A DNA stretch of 64,000 bases, from assembly GCA_003054495.1 (NCBI GenBank), contig CP028514.1, positions 1,775,501 through 1,839,500 of the forward strand, given 5' to 3'. The position numbers were made by a program, and so were the translations under genes. A model generated the notes under the pieces. The model was not told where the DNA came from. It was given only the letters and a program-made list of their open reading frames with translations, and searched no databases. How positions within the stretch are numbered: the stretch's first letter is position 1; each line of letters starts with the position of its first letter. Of this stretch, positions 23,551 to 33,113 are shown piece by piece. The DNA is from Carboxydocella thermautotrophica. Lineage in GTDB: Bacteria > Bacillota > GCA-003054495 > Carboxydocellales > Carboxydocellaceae.

Positions 23551-23973
23551 GTGTGGCTAAAATTTTTTCAGGTAGTGCGGGAACTGCAAATCCATCGCCA
23601 TATCAATAAACTCAAACCAGAGGAAATCAAGGAAATGCAGCTGATTCATCTGGGTTATCTCTCCGGCCGTCCCCAGCTGATTACCAGAAAAAACTGGCTG
23701 AGCCGGGTGACCTTTGTGGAATTTCCGCTGGCCCTTGAGTGTCAGGCCCAGCCAGGACTCTTCTTTGGTTTTTATCGCCTTTTCAGCAGTCAGGCCAGAG
23801 ATATCTTGCAGGCCAAACTGGGGGACCAGTTTTATGTGCGCAGCATTGCCGTCAATGACCCGGAATTGCGCTGGTATTATGTGCTGGAGTTAGTGCCAGC
23901 CGATAAGCTGACCGATTTCCCCTTGCGCTACAAAGAATACCTTCTACCTCATAAGTTAAACTGTCTGAGATAG
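23551..23973 (+). CDS. Hypothetical protein, 140 aa
   Basis: Begins with GTG seven bases after GAGGAGG. Sequence VWLKFFQVVRELQIHRHINK... with no membrane helix, no cysteine motif and no family I recognise. Composition matches the core genes around it. Function unknown. Confidence 0.65.
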   Translation: MWLKFFQVVRELQIHRHINKLKPEEIKEMQLIHLGYLSGRPQLITRKNWLSRVTFVEFPLALECQAQPGLFFGFYRLFSSQARDILQAKLGDQFYVRSIAVNDPELRWYYVLELVPADKLTDFPLRYKEYLLPHKLNCLR

Positions 23974-24069
23974 AGGTGGTAATTTATACGATGAGCCATT
24001 ACCCTTCCTCAGGATGTACAAAATGCTAGTTTACTCGTTATAACTCTTTCTTTTATGGTAGACAAACAA

Positions 24070-25512
24070 TCAAATGTTCAGACTATTGGCTGGAATCTGG
24101 AATACGGACTTACACCTATTGAGCCTTTTGCAAAAATCTAAAACTAAGTGTTCCACGAAATAATCATCATTCAACACCAGTACTTCATCGGCTATCTTGA
24201 TAGTTGAAAGACGATGTGCGATCACAATAACAGTAGATGTTTGCTTTAAATCAAGGATGGCTTGGTGAATATCCTTTTCTGTTTTTTGATCAATAAATGA
24301 AGTAGGTTCGTCAAGAATCACTACACGGTGTTTCATTAAAAAAGAACGAGCTAAAGCAATACGTTGGGCTTCACCAGCAGAGAGATAGAATCCTCCTTCC
24401 CCTACCTTAGTCTGAAAATTATTGGGTAGACTCATGATGAAATCATATATACAAGCTTTTCGACAAGCCTCTATTACTTCCTCTTCCGTGGCAGAATCTG
24501 ATCCGTAAAGTATGTTATCCCAAATTGTCCCGCTAAATAAGAACTCTCCTTGAATTAAATAACCAATATTATTACGCAAAGATTTTAAAGTCACTTCACG
24601 AATATCTGTATTATCAATGATTATACTACCCTCAAGCGGATCGAACATTCGAATAAGTAATCTAGCCAATGTGCTTTTCCCAACCCCGTTCCGTCCGACT
24701 ATAGCTGTTATACTTCTAGGCTTAAAAACTGCAGTTACTCCCTTTAATATCAAATTATTTGAACTATAACCAAATGTTACATTATTAAAAATTACTTCTC
24801 CATTGTTAACAACTAATGTTTTTGCGTTTGGTAGTTCAGAAACTATGGGCTTCAAATTGTAGTATTCCAAAAATCTATGTAAGCTAGCTCGAACATCTTG
24901 AAACGAAAAAACTATTGTTGTTAAAGCCTCGAGGTTAGGAAACAACATGCCAGCAATCATCATAAAAGCCGTCAGCGTTCCAAGAGTAATCTGCCCTTCT
25001 AAAACAAGCCCTCCTCCGTACCAAAGAATTCCAAAAGACCATAAGTTGTTTAGTACACTAATAAGGAGTTGGGAAACACGAGTACGCATATTAAGAGCAT
25101 TATTAAAAAATGATTCAATAGTCTCACTATCCCCGAAGATCCGATAATTCATCTCGCCGCTTGTACTATCCATAATATAATGGGCAGGGCTTGTTATCAG
25201 CTTCGAAAAAAGGTCATTACGCATATTAATCTTGGCTTGTTCAAATGAGTTAGCCAAGAAGTAATCAGATATTACACGTGTTAAAGACATGACTAGTACT
25301 ATAACACTACACAAAATTATAAAGTTAAACAGTAAATCTTGTCTCTTTTGCACGAACACTACATCAATCAGGTATCAGATAAGGTAGGGTGTAGCGAGTG
25401 ATACCAGCGAAAACATCGTCGCAGTCACAAATCCCAAGACTATGGTATACCATTGACCGACCAGGTAAGTCTTCACTATGTGGCATAATATTCTTAAATC
25501 TCTCCACATCAT
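24070..25512 (-). pseudogene. ABC exporter (permease-ATPase fusion), inactivated
   Basis: The frame runs from ATG at 25512 (GAGGG ahead) and is intact except for TGA at codon 46 (25375-25377), between ATPYLI and YLIDVV where exporters usually have Arg; CGA to TGA is the likely change. The membrane domain is about 100 residues short: SFFNNAL is followed almost at once by LLISVLNNLWSFGILWYGG, so two helices are missing. The ATPase is complete (Walker A GRNGVGKST, signature LSAGEAQRIAL, Walker B VVILDEP, H-loop IAHRLST) but the tail is abnormal. Probably once exported a peptide. Confidence 0.8.
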
Positions 25513-25534
25513 TCTATCCCTCGTAGACCTAAAA

Positions 25535-26074
25535 TTATTTCCTTTTAGCGTGAATTAGCAGATTATACAGGTCTTCAACACCTGGATGTTGTATAACATA
25601 TATACAATCTTTAGTTGTCACAACAACCATTTTCAAAGATCCAATATGCCGGAAGACAACCGCATCTTTACCATTACGTAACCTGTACCAGCCAGTAGCC
25701 AGGCCGGATACTGCGAATCCGTTTTTTCGATAAACTGGTTGCCAGGAACTATTACTATCTTCTAAAGAGATGGTGGCCGTAGCTAAATCTATAGTCGATA
25801 ACACTGGAGGCGATTTAATTATTAAGTAATTATTCTTTAAAACCCATCCGCTACCAGCATACTGACGAGTCGGAATCAGTATCAGCAGCGTCAATAATAT
25901 AATAAAGACGGTGATAACCTGTAGGTACTGATTACGTCCGAATTTTTTTCGACCTAAAAATAAAAATATGGCAATTCCTCCTACCGGAAGCCCAATAAAT
26001 AAGAACAAGAAACGTATATCTAAAGGTAATATTATTGATTTTAAGACTGAATAATAATCAACCTGGTACTGCAT
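25535..26074 (-). CDS. Membrane protein with PH-like C-terminal domain
   Basis: 179 aa: two membrane helices (about 20-65) and an extracytoplasmic or cytoplasmic beta-rich domain (GWVLKNNYLIIKSPPVLSTIDL ... VVVTTKDCIYVIQHPG) that looks like a bacterial PH domain. GGAG seven bases before ATG. It lies between a similar gene and the broken exporter. Role unknown; such proteins often accompany peptide-export or immunity genes. Confidence 0.6.
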   Translation of the reverse strand: MQYQVDYYSVLKSIILPLDIRFLFLFIGLPVGGIAIFLFLGRKKFGRNQYLQVITVFIILLTLLILIPTRQYAGSGWVLKNNYLIIKSPPVLSTIDLATATISLEDSNSSWQPVYRKNGFAVSGLATGWYRLRNGKDAVVFRHIGSLKMVVVTTKDCIYVIQHPGVEDLYNLLIHAKRK

Positions 26075-26093
26075 GAATGATCTCCTTTTCCTC

Positions 26094-26591
26094 TTAATTA
26101 ATATTAATTAATCTTAAATAATGCTTTGCAGCTTCTACAAAACCGTTTGGGTCTTGGGGTGATAAGTAATATGTTTGTTGTTTTGTCTTTATACGAACCA
26201 TCTGATCAAAGCGGGTTGAATAAACCTTTACTTTCTCCCCATTCATTTCGCAAAAAGTTCCATAATAGCTAAAAATCCCTCCATTCCCGATAACCCTTGA
26301 CAGTTGAGCCTTGGGAATAATTTTAATCTCTTCTATTTCTTTGCTCGGAATCAAAATTGACCCACTAGTTTTTTTTATTTCAATCCCATCCGGAGAAATC
26401 GTGTATCCTCTCGGTCCAAGAACATAGATAATTACGTAAATAACGACTGCTCCAAAATAGACAAGATTGAATACCATATCTTCAGCTTCCCCGGTTGACC
26501 AAATTATTAGATAGATGAAAGGTAAGGGGATAACTGAAAGCAAAGTTGAGATGAGTAATTCTTTGCTCCAGGGCGCCATATTAAAATACAA
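26094..26591 (-). CDS. Membrane protein with PH-like domain
   Basis: 165 aa: two N-terminal helices and a beta-rich domain (YTISPDGIEIKKTSGSILIP ... IKTKQQTYYLSPQDPNGFVEA) with the strand-Asp-x-Gly pattern of bacterial PH proteins. A TTG start fits the ribosome site best; an ATG four codons later is possible. Tandem with its paralogue-like neighbour in the AT-rich island. Confidence 0.6.
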   Translation of the reverse strand: MYFNMAPWSKELLISTLLSVIPLPFIYLIIWSTGEAEDMVFNLVYFGAVVIYVIIYVLGPRGYTISPDGIEIKKTSGSILIPSKEIEEIKIIPKAQLSRVIGNGGIFSYYGTFCEMNGEKVKVYSTRFDQMVRIKTKQQTYYLSPQDPNGFVEAAKHYLRLININ

Positions 26592-26751
26592 TCCTCAATC
26601 CCTTCCTTTCCTTTGTTCCCGTTATAAAATATTACTAAAATAATGCGCATGCAAAAGTAGCACCCATACCAAGTATATTATGGTTTTAAACTCCTTTAAG
26701 ACTTTAAATTGTATTTTTTGTAACGTTACTGACCAGATTATATTTAATTAC

Positions 26752-27350
26752 TTAAAAAGATTCCTCAAAAATTATCTGCACGATATATATATATGTCTCA
26801 AATATACTTTCTTTCCGTTCAGCCAACGATAACAATCGGCTCTTGTATTGATTGCCTAATAAATAACAAATTTCACAATCACGACACTCCAACTCACCAA
26901 TCCCTAGTTCTTTAATAATTACTTTCGGACCATGTACATGTAACCACCAGTAAAGGACATTCCGTTGCATCCCATCAATCATTTCAGATAAAGTCATATC
27001 TTCATTTAACTTACCTAATGTGATCAACGATTGAGCCTCAGTATTTAGTATATGTCCGCAACAAAAAGTAATTTCTCCGGTTGGTAAAATAACAATAACC
27101 CTGCCCGCATCTCGACAGCCCTTGCCTTTTTTTTCCTCAGTATCCAGGTAAAATGCACCTTTAGGCAGTCTTCTCCTTGCCCGTCCCAAGGGGAAAAGAA
27201 AGTCCTCCAAGTATTTTACTTCTCCTGAAATACCGGCTTTTTTTATTACTTGTCGCAAATAGCTAGTCCTTATCTTTGCTGTTGGGTGAATCACAGCACC
27301 AATCAACACTTCTATCCCTAATTCTTTAGCAGCTCGAACAATATTTATTA
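26752..27350 (-). pseudogene. Radical-SAM/SPASM protein, C-terminal fragment
   Basis: The open part encodes about 190 residues: RAAKELGIEVLIGAVIHP, then a SPASM-like region with GCRDAGRVIVILPTGEITFCCG and ELECRDCEICYLLGN, whose cysteines would hold auxiliary iron-sulfur clusters. The catalytic CxxxCxxC of radical-SAM enzymes is absent; the frame is broken by stops just upstream (about 27345) and only vague similarity remains beyond. SPASM enzymes modify peptides, which fits the exporter next door. No precursor peptide could be recognised. Confidence 0.65.
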
Positions 27351-27554
27351 TATTCTTTCAAAGTTATTTTTTCATCGGTTTTAAATGCTATATTAGATTT
27401 TTATTCCATCCCTGTGTGCCCCCTACTATTTTATTACTTACTAATTTGCTAATTCTACTTTTTGCTTTTCTTTCCTTCTATAAAAACAAAAAATTTTCCA
27501 ATTATTTCTGCGTTTTTCGACAAAAATTGATAAATTATCTGCCGTATATATACC

Positions 27555-27811
27555 GGAAACACAACCGATCGAATAGAAGGAGTGTTTAACCTCCGACCTA
27601 TCACACCACCTAGCATGGGTACGCATTAAGCGGTTCCAAAAAGGTTAACGAAGTTCCAAATAACGAACAAGCAAACTTTTCAGCCCTCACGCTTCCTCAA
27701 TAGGAAGTGTTAAAGCCTCACGCTGGAAACCCTTGCCTTTGGCTAACGGTAAACGCTCACCAGCCCTCGTTGCAGACTTTCACCTGAAGATGAAGCCCAT
27801 GCCGGGCGCAC
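27555..27811 (-). ncRNA. Group II intron (class C-like), 5' part only
   Basis: Reading the minus strand from 27811, the sequence begins GTGCGCCCGGCATGGGC, then AGGTGAAAGTC, GGCAAGGGTTTCC and later GCGTACCCATGCTAGG. This matches the start of bacterial class IIC introns such as the Oceanobacillus one (GTGTGCCCGGCATGGG). It starts directly after the T-run of the cysK terminator, the preferred landing place of class C introns. No reverse transcriptase gene or domain V follows; the copy is truncated at about 27555. Confidence 0.8.
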
Positions 27812-27848
27812 CAAAAAAGACCAGCGCCAGAAGCGCCGGTCCCTTTTT
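27812..27848 (-). terminator. Terminator of cysK (intron insertion site)
   Basis: Minus-strand GGACCGGCGC-TTCTG-GCGCTGGTC (small mismatch) followed by TTTTTT and then the first base of the intron fragment. Confidence 0.85.
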
Positions 27849-27851
27849 ATT

Positions 27852-28769
27852 TTACTGGAACAGCTCAGTACTGAGATAACGTTCACCGGTATCGGGAGCC
27901 ACCACAACCACTCTTTTGCCTGCCCCCAGTTCTTTCGCTACCTTCAGGGCAGCCCAGACGGCAGCACCAGAGGAAATACCTACCAGAATCCCCTCTTTGC
28001 GGGCCAGGTTACGGGCAGTTTCCATCGCATCTTCATTGGTCACCTGAATGACCTGGTCATAAATCTTTGTATTCAGCACGTCAGGCACGAATCCAGCGCC
28101 AATGCCCTGGATTTTGTGAGGTCCGGGATTGCCGCCACTCAACACCGGGCTGGCAGCAGGTTCCACAGCTACTATTTTGACACCGGGGATTTTTTCTTTC
28201 AAAACCTCACCAACCCCGGTTATGGTACCGCCGGTGCCGACCCCGCCGACAAAGGCATCCAGCTGACCGCCGGTCTGCTCCAGAATTTCCAGCGCGGTAG
28301 TCTTGCGATGGATTTCCGGGTTGGCCGGGTTTTTAAATTGCTGGGGCAGGAAATAATCGGGATTCTGGGCCAGCAGTTCTTCCGCCCGGCGCACGGCCCC
28401 TTTCATTCCCTCACTGCCAGGGGTGAGAATCAGCTCGGCACCATAGGCTTTCAACAAATTGCGCCGCTCTATGCTCATGGTTTCCGGCATCACCAGGATC
28501 AGCTTATAACCCTTGGAAGCTGCCACCATGGCCAGACCAATACCGGTATTGCCACTGGTGGGCTCTACGATGGTAGCTCCCGGCTTCAGAATACCGGCTT
28601 GTTCAGCAGCTTCGATCATGGACAGAGCAATCCGGTCTTTAACACTGCTGCCCGGGTTGAATGACTCCAGTTTTACATAAACCTCAGCCATATTCTCATC
28701 TACCAGTTTGTTCAACCGCACCAGGGGGGTTTGGCCGATCAATTCAGCAATATTGTTGGCTACACGCAT
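27852..28769 (-). CDS. cysK: Cysteine synthase (O-acetylserine sulfhydrylase)
   Basis: 305 aa. [19 protein letters not shown] contains the PLP-binding Lys (about 42); [14 protein letters not shown] binds substrate and [14 protein letters not shown] the PLP phosphate. It makes cysteine from O-acetylserine and sulfide. GAGGTAATTTGC before ATG. It has a sigma-A promoter. CysM differs mainly in loops and cannot be excluded, but the motifs favour CysK. Confidence 0.92.
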   Translation of the reverse strand: MRVANNIAELIGQTPLVRLNKLVDENMAEVYVKLESFNPGSSVKDRIALSMIEAAEQAGILKPGATIVEPTSGNTGIGLAMVAASKGYKLILVMPETMSIERRNLLKAYGAELILTPGSEGMKGAVRRAEELLAQNPDYFLPQQFKNPANPEIHRKTTALEILEQTGGQLDAFVGGVGTGGTITGVGEVLKEKIPGVKIVAVEPAASPVLSGGNPGPHKIQGIGAGFVPDVLNTKIYDQVIQVTNEDAMETARNLARKEGILVGISSGAAVWAALKVAKELGAGKRVVVVAPDTGERYLSTELFQ

Positions 28770-28824
28770 GCAAATTACCTCCTCTTTATTCCGAGTATTT
28801 CGCTCTGTTTTTATGCTTATCTAA

Positions 28825-28853
28825 AGCATAACAGACATTATTATTTTTGTCAA
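28825..28853 (-). promoter_or_regulatory. Sigma-A promoter of cysK
   Basis: TTGACA, 17 bases, TATGCT on the minus strand, about 55 bases before the cysK start. Confidence 0.8.
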
Positions 28854-28862
28854 TAAAAATCG

Positions 28863-28897
28863 AAAAAACCCATTGGGCATTTTTTGCTCAATGGGTT
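28863..28897 (-). terminator. Terminator of the PAS kinase gene
   Basis: Minus-strand CCCATTG...CAATGGG stem with an A-rich loop followed by TTTTTTCG. The stem includes the kinase stop codon. Confidence 0.8.
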
Positions 28898-29949
28898 CTG
28901 CTCAGTTTAGGCAAGTACAGGGTTGCGACAGCACCCCCGGTAGGCCGATTGCCCAGCTCGATCCGGCCCCCGTGGGTTTCAGCTATTTGTTTGGAAACCA
29001 CCAGTCCCAGGCCCATTCCTTCTTCCTTGGTAGTAAAAAAGGGCTCAAAGACTTTGTTTAAAACCTCAGGAGGCAACCCCGGGCCATCATCCATCACCAG
29101 TACAGCCCATTCCTGCTCCCGGCTCTCCACTTCGACTACCACTTTGCCACGGCTACCACAGGCATCCACCGCGTTTTTGATAAAATTGACCAGCACCTGC
29201 TTGATTTGTTCCCGGTCAGCCCGCACATAGGCCTGACCATATGTAACCCCTTCTAAGGCAACCCCTTTCAGGTTGGCTTCACTGACCATTACCGCCAGAG
29301 TTTCCCGCACCAGGTTGATCAGATCCACATCCCGAAAATTGGGGGCACTGGGTTTGGTGAGCAAGAGAATTTCGCTCACCAAACCCTTGATGCGCCGTAA
29401 TTCTTCATTGACCAGGGCTGCATACTCCCGGGCCTTCCCTTCCGGCAGCAGCGGATTTAGCAGCTGCATGAAACCCATCACCGTCGTCAGGGGGTTACGG
29501 ATTTCATGGGCCAGCCCGGCAGCCAGCTGCCCGACAACCGCCAGTTTTTCCTGGCGGATGAGTTTATCCTGCATCTCCCGTTCCCTGGTCACATCCCTGA
29601 CCATCATGATTAGTCCCAGGAAACGGTTTTTGCTGTCCCGGAGCGGGGTCATAAAAACATCCAGCAAGCGTTGATTGACTTTGATATTCCTCTTTTCATA
29701 AGCTTCTTTATTTCCGGAACGGAATTCCTCCATTAATTCTAAAACCTGAGCCTGGAACAGCGGTGAATGACATTCCACCACATTCTGCCCGATGAAGTGT
29801 TCAGGATTAACAGCAAAAATATCCGCTGCTGCTTGATTAATCTGTACACAACAGGCATCAGGATCGAGAATCATAATCCCATCAACCAGACTGTTAAACA
29901 AAGGGCTTTTGCCGATCTTGATTAGCTCTTTCCCTTTCCCCGCACTCAT
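28888..29949 (-). CDS. PAS-domain sensor histidine kinase, NtrB-like
   Basis: 353 aa from the ATG after GGGAGG (longer upstream frame overlaps ileS and is rejected). One PAS domain (about 20-125), HisKA with LAAGLAHEIRNPLTTVMGF (His phosphorylated) and HATPase with NFIKNAVDACG, DDGPGLPPEVL and GMGLGLVVSKQI. No membrane segment, so a soluble sensor like KinE/NtrB types; in spore formers such orphan kinases often feed Spo0A, but that is inference. No response regulator is adjacent. Twenty-three bases after ileS. Confidence 0.85.
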   Translation of the reverse strand: MSAGKGKELIKIGKSPLFNSLVDGIMILDPDACCVQINQAAADIFAVNPEHFIGQNVVECHSPLFQAQVLELMEEFRSGNKEAYEKRNIKVNQRLLDVFMTPLRDSKNRFLGLIMMVRDVTREREMQDKLIRQEKLAVVGQLAAGLAHEIRNPLTTVMGFMQLLNPLLPEGKAREYAALVNEELRRIKGLVSEILLLTKPSAPNFRDVDLINLVRETLAVMVSEANLKGVALEGVTYGQAYVRADREQIKQVLVNFIKNAVDACGSRGKVVVEVESREQEWAVLVMDDGPGLPPEVLNKVFEPFFTTKEEGMGLGLVVSKQIAETHGGRIELGNRPTGGAVATLYLPKLSRTH

Positions 29950-29972
29950 ACAAACCTCCCAAACTCCACTCT

Positions 29973-32714
29973 TTATAATTGTTTTATAACTGCGGCACAG
30001 CGGGGACAAAGGTCTGGATGTTCTGCATCCTGGCCTGTTTCGGTGCTATAAATCCAGCATCTTTCGCACTTGCTTCCAGCTGCGGCAGTGACTTCTACCT
30101 CCAGTTCCCCGGTACCGCTGGCCAGTTCCACCTGGGAGACGATGAAAATGGGGGCCAGCTGCTCCAGGTATTGTTGTAACAGTTCCAGCTCTGCGCCACT
30201 GGCAGTCAGCTTCACCCGGGCATCCAGAGAATGCCCGATCACCTTCTGCTGTCGGGCCACTTCCAGGGCCTTGGTTACTTTTTCCCGTACTTCCAGCAGT
30301 TTCTCCCAGCGTTCTGCCAGTGCCTCATCCAGGTAGCGCTGCTCCACCCCGGGCATGTCGGTCAGCTGAACACTCCGGGGTCTTTCCCCCGGCAGGTAGC
30401 GCCAGATTTCCTCAGTGGTAAAGGCCAGTACCGGTGCCAGCAGGCGCACCAGGGCATCAATGATGTAGTACATCACCGTCTGAGCCGCCCGCCGTTCCCG
30501 GGATGCAGGCAGGGAAACATACAGCCGGTCCTTGGAAATATCGAAATAGATGGCACTTAAGTCCACAGCACAGAAGTTGTGAATAGCATGGTAGACAATA
30601 TGGAATTCATAGTTTTCATAGCCGGCCCGTACCCGTTCGATTAACCGCTGCAATCGGTAGAGGGCCCATTTGTCCAGCTCCGGCATCTCGTAATAATCCA
30701 CCAGATCGGTAGCCGGATTGAAATCATAAAGGTTGCCCAGTAAATAGCGGCAGGTATTGCGGATCTTTTTGTAAGCCTCGGCAATCTGCTTCAGAATATT
30801 GGGGCTGGCCGCTACATCGGAACGATAATCAGCAGAAGCCACCCAGAGCCGCAGGATATCCGCCCCCATCTGGTTGATGACCTCCAGGGGATCAACCCCG
30901 TTACCCAGGGACTTGGACATCTTTCTGCCTTTTTCATCCACCAGGAAGCCGTGGGTCAGCACTGCCCTGTAAGGTGCCTGCCCGCGGGTGGCCACTGCAG
31001 TCAGCAGGGAGGAGTTGAACCAGCCCCGGTGCTGGTCACTACCCTCCAGATAGAGGTCAGCGGGCCAGCTCAGTTCCGGCCAGTATTCGGGCTGATCGCA
31101 AACCGCCGCATGGCTGGAGCCACTGTCAAACCAGACATCCATGATATCAGTTTCCTTGCGGAAGCGGTCATGGCCACACCTGGGGCAGGTTAGACCGGGA
31201 GGCACCAGCTCGGCAGTTTCCCGGGCAAACCAGATGTCGGAACCATGTTCTTTGAACAGGTTTTTAATATGCTTGATGGTCTGGTCATTGATGATTTCCT
31301 GACCGCATTGTTCACAGTAGAAAATGGGAATAGGCACGCCCCAGAGGCGTTGCCGGGAAATACACCAGTCTCCCCGCTCTGCCACCATGTTGTAGATACG
31401 GTCACGGCCCCAGGCCGGGATCCATTGCACCTCGTCAATGGCCTTTAAGGCCTGCTGACGAAAACCATCGATGGAAGCAAACCATTGCTCGGTAGCCCGG
31501 AAGACAATGGGATTTTTACAGCGCCAGCAATGGGGGTACTGGTGAGAAATCCTGCCGCTTTTCAGCAAATAGCCATGTTCATCCAGCCACTGGATTACCT
31601 TCAGGTTCCCGTCATTGATATGCAGCCCGGCAAAAGGTCCAGCTTCCTGGGTGAAATAGCCGCTGTCATCCACCGGGTTAACAACTGGCAAGCCATATTT
31701 CTGACCCACTTCAAAGTCCTCCGCCCCGTGGCCTGGTGCAGTATGGACCGCACCGGTACCGGCTTCCAGAGTGACATGGTCACCGAGGATGAGGGGACTC
31801 TCCCGATCCATGAAAGGATGGCGGCAAACTACTCCTTCCAGTTCCTGGCCTTTGAACCGGGCCGCAATCCCCTGTTCCGTCAGGCCGGTAGCTTCCAGGA
31901 ACTGTTTTAGCAATTCCCGGGCCACCAGCAACTGCCCTTTTTCCGTTTGCACCAGCACATAATCGAAATCCGGATGCAGACAAATGGCCAGGTTGGCGGG
32001 CAGGGTCCAGGGGGTTGTGGTCCAGATTACCACCCCGGCCTCCTGCGGCAGTTTCCCTTTGCCATCCTGGACCGGAAAGCGGACATAAATGGAATGGGAG
32101 GTCTTGTCTTTGTATTCCACCTCCGCTTCCGCCAGGGCGGTTTCGCAGCTGGCACACCAGTACACCGGCTTCAGACCTTTGTAAATATAGCCCCGTTTGG
32201 CCATTTCCCCGAAAATCTCAATCTGTTTGGCCTCAAAATGCGGCATCAGGGTAAGATAGGGGTTTTCCCAGTCTCCCCTCACCCCCAGGCGTTTAAACTG
32301 TTCTTTTTGTATACCGGCATATTTTCTGGCATATTCCGCACAGCGCTGGCGGAATTCCACCGGGCTTACCGCCTTGCGGTTAAGACCCAGGTCCTTGATC
32401 GCCCGCTGTTCAATGGGCAGGCCATGGGTATCCCAGCCCGGTACATAGGGGGCATCATAGCCGGTCATGGATTTATACTTGACGATAATATCCTTTAATA
32501 CTTTGTTCAGGGTATGGCCCAGATGAATATCCCCATTGGCATAAGGCGGGCCATCATGCAGGATAAACTTGGGCCGGCCCTGGTTTTTCTGTTGTACCTG
32601 CCGGTAGATATCCATTTCTTCCCAGAACCTGAGAATTTCCGGCTCCCGTTGCGGCAAATTGCCCCGCATGGGAAAATCGGTTTTGATCATATTGAGAGTT
32701 TTGCTGTAATCCAT
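29973..32714 (-). CDS. ileS: Isoleucyl-tRNA synthetase
   Basis: 913 aa from the ATG behind AGGAGG. Class I motifs: HDGPPYANGDIHLGH (HIGH region) and KMSKSLGNG (KMSKS). The editing domain is in the middle (WTTTPWTLPANLA; GTGAVHTAPGHG), and the C-terminal zinc site is CERCW...CPRC. Charges tRNA-Ile in the cytosol. Controlled by a T-box leader. divIVA-ileS is the usual order, here separated by an inserted mobile element and two lipid-CoA genes. Confidence 0.96.
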   Translation of the reverse strand: MDYSKTLNMIKTDFPMRGNLPQREPEILRFWEEMDIYRQVQQKNQGRPKFILHDGPPYANGDIHLGHTLNKVLKDIIVKYKSMTGYDAPYVPGWDTHGLPIEQRAIKDLGLNRKAVSPVEFRQRCAEYARKYAGIQKEQFKRLGVRGDWENPYLTLMPHFEAKQIEIFGEMAKRGYIYKGLKPVYWCASCETALAEAEVEYKDKTSHSIYVRFPVQDGKGKLPQEAGVVIWTTTPWTLPANLAICLHPDFDYVLVQTEKGQLLVARELLKQFLEATGLTEQGIAARFKGQELEGVVCRHPFMDRESPLILGDHVTLEAGTGAVHTAPGHGAEDFEVGQKYGLPVVNPVDDSGYFTQEAGPFAGLHINDGNLKVIQWLDEHGYLLKSGRISHQYPHCWRCKNPIVFRATEQWFASIDGFRQQALKAIDEVQWIPAWGRDRIYNMVAERGDWCISRQRLWGVPIPIFYCEQCGQEIINDQTIKHIKNLFKEHGSDIWFARETAELVPPGLTCPRCGHDRFRKETDIMDVWFDSGSSHAAVCDQPEYWPELSWPADLYLEGSDQHRGWFNSSLLTAVATRGQAPYRAVLTHGFLVDEKGRKMSKSLGNGVDPLEVINQMGADILRLWVASADYRSDVAASPNILKQIAEAYKKIRNTCRYLLGNLYDFNPATDLVDYYEMPELDKWALYRLQRLIERVRAGYENYEFHIVYHAIHNFCAVDLSAIYFDISKDRLYVSLPASRERRAAQTVMYYIIDALVRLLAPVLAFTTEEIWRYLPGERPRSVQLTDMPGVEQRYLDEALAERWEKLLEVREKVTKALEVARQQKVIGHSLDARVKLTASGAELELLQQYLEQLAPIFIVSQVELASGTGELEVEVTAAAGSKCERCWIYSTETGQDAEHPDLCPRCAAVIKQL

Positions 32715-32744
32715 TGCCTTTCCTCCTAAACTGAAAATGTTTAC

Positions 32745-32990
32745 CGCAAAAAATATACTCCCGCCCCCTATGGGACGGGAGTTATACCCGTGGTACCACC
32801 CAACTTGCCGGCATAAACCGGCCACTCCTTGTGCAGGTAACGGTTGCACCGGGCCAGCCTACTCCGCCTGTAAGCCTTTCAGCCGCCAGCTCCCGGGGGA
32901 TCCGCCGTACTGCCCGGGCTCCGGCTTCCACCCTCCCGGAGTCGCTGTTCCCTGCCTCCCTACGGCCTGTCCCGTTCATCGCCATTAGAC
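32745..32990 (-). promoter_or_regulatory. T-box leader of ileS
   Basis: On the minus strand the T-box antiterminator sequence GGGTGGTACCACGGG lies at about 32787-32801, followed by the terminator stem ACTCCCGTCCC...GGGCGGGAGT (32757-32782) and a T-rich run. Upstream are GC-rich stem-I-like helices; an ATC at 32899-32901 could be the specifier. Uncharged tRNA-Ile would bind and allow read-through into ileS. Confidence 0.9.
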
Positions 32991-33113
32991 AAATAGCTCA
33001 TTTTGTCAATTATTGTATACTTTTCGTACGGTTTTTGTCAAGGGCTATCTTTTCATGCCAGAAAATACTATAATATTGAATAAGCGTTCATTCAGTTATG
33101 GGAGGTAGAGAGC

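Noticed and set aside
25375-25377. UGA in the ABC exporter as a selenocysteine codon
   Set aside because: It replaces a usual Arg in a membrane domain, not a Cys, and the gene has other damage; nonsense mutation is the simpler reading.
26640-26700. Possible precursor peptide near the SPASM fragment (MGATFACALF after AAAGGAG)
   Set aside because: Only ten codons, start too far from the ribosome site, and the region is decaying.
27441-27626. 61-aa frame beginning MRTHARWCDRSEV
   Set aside because: It is a translation through the group II intron domain I sequence and has no ribosome site.
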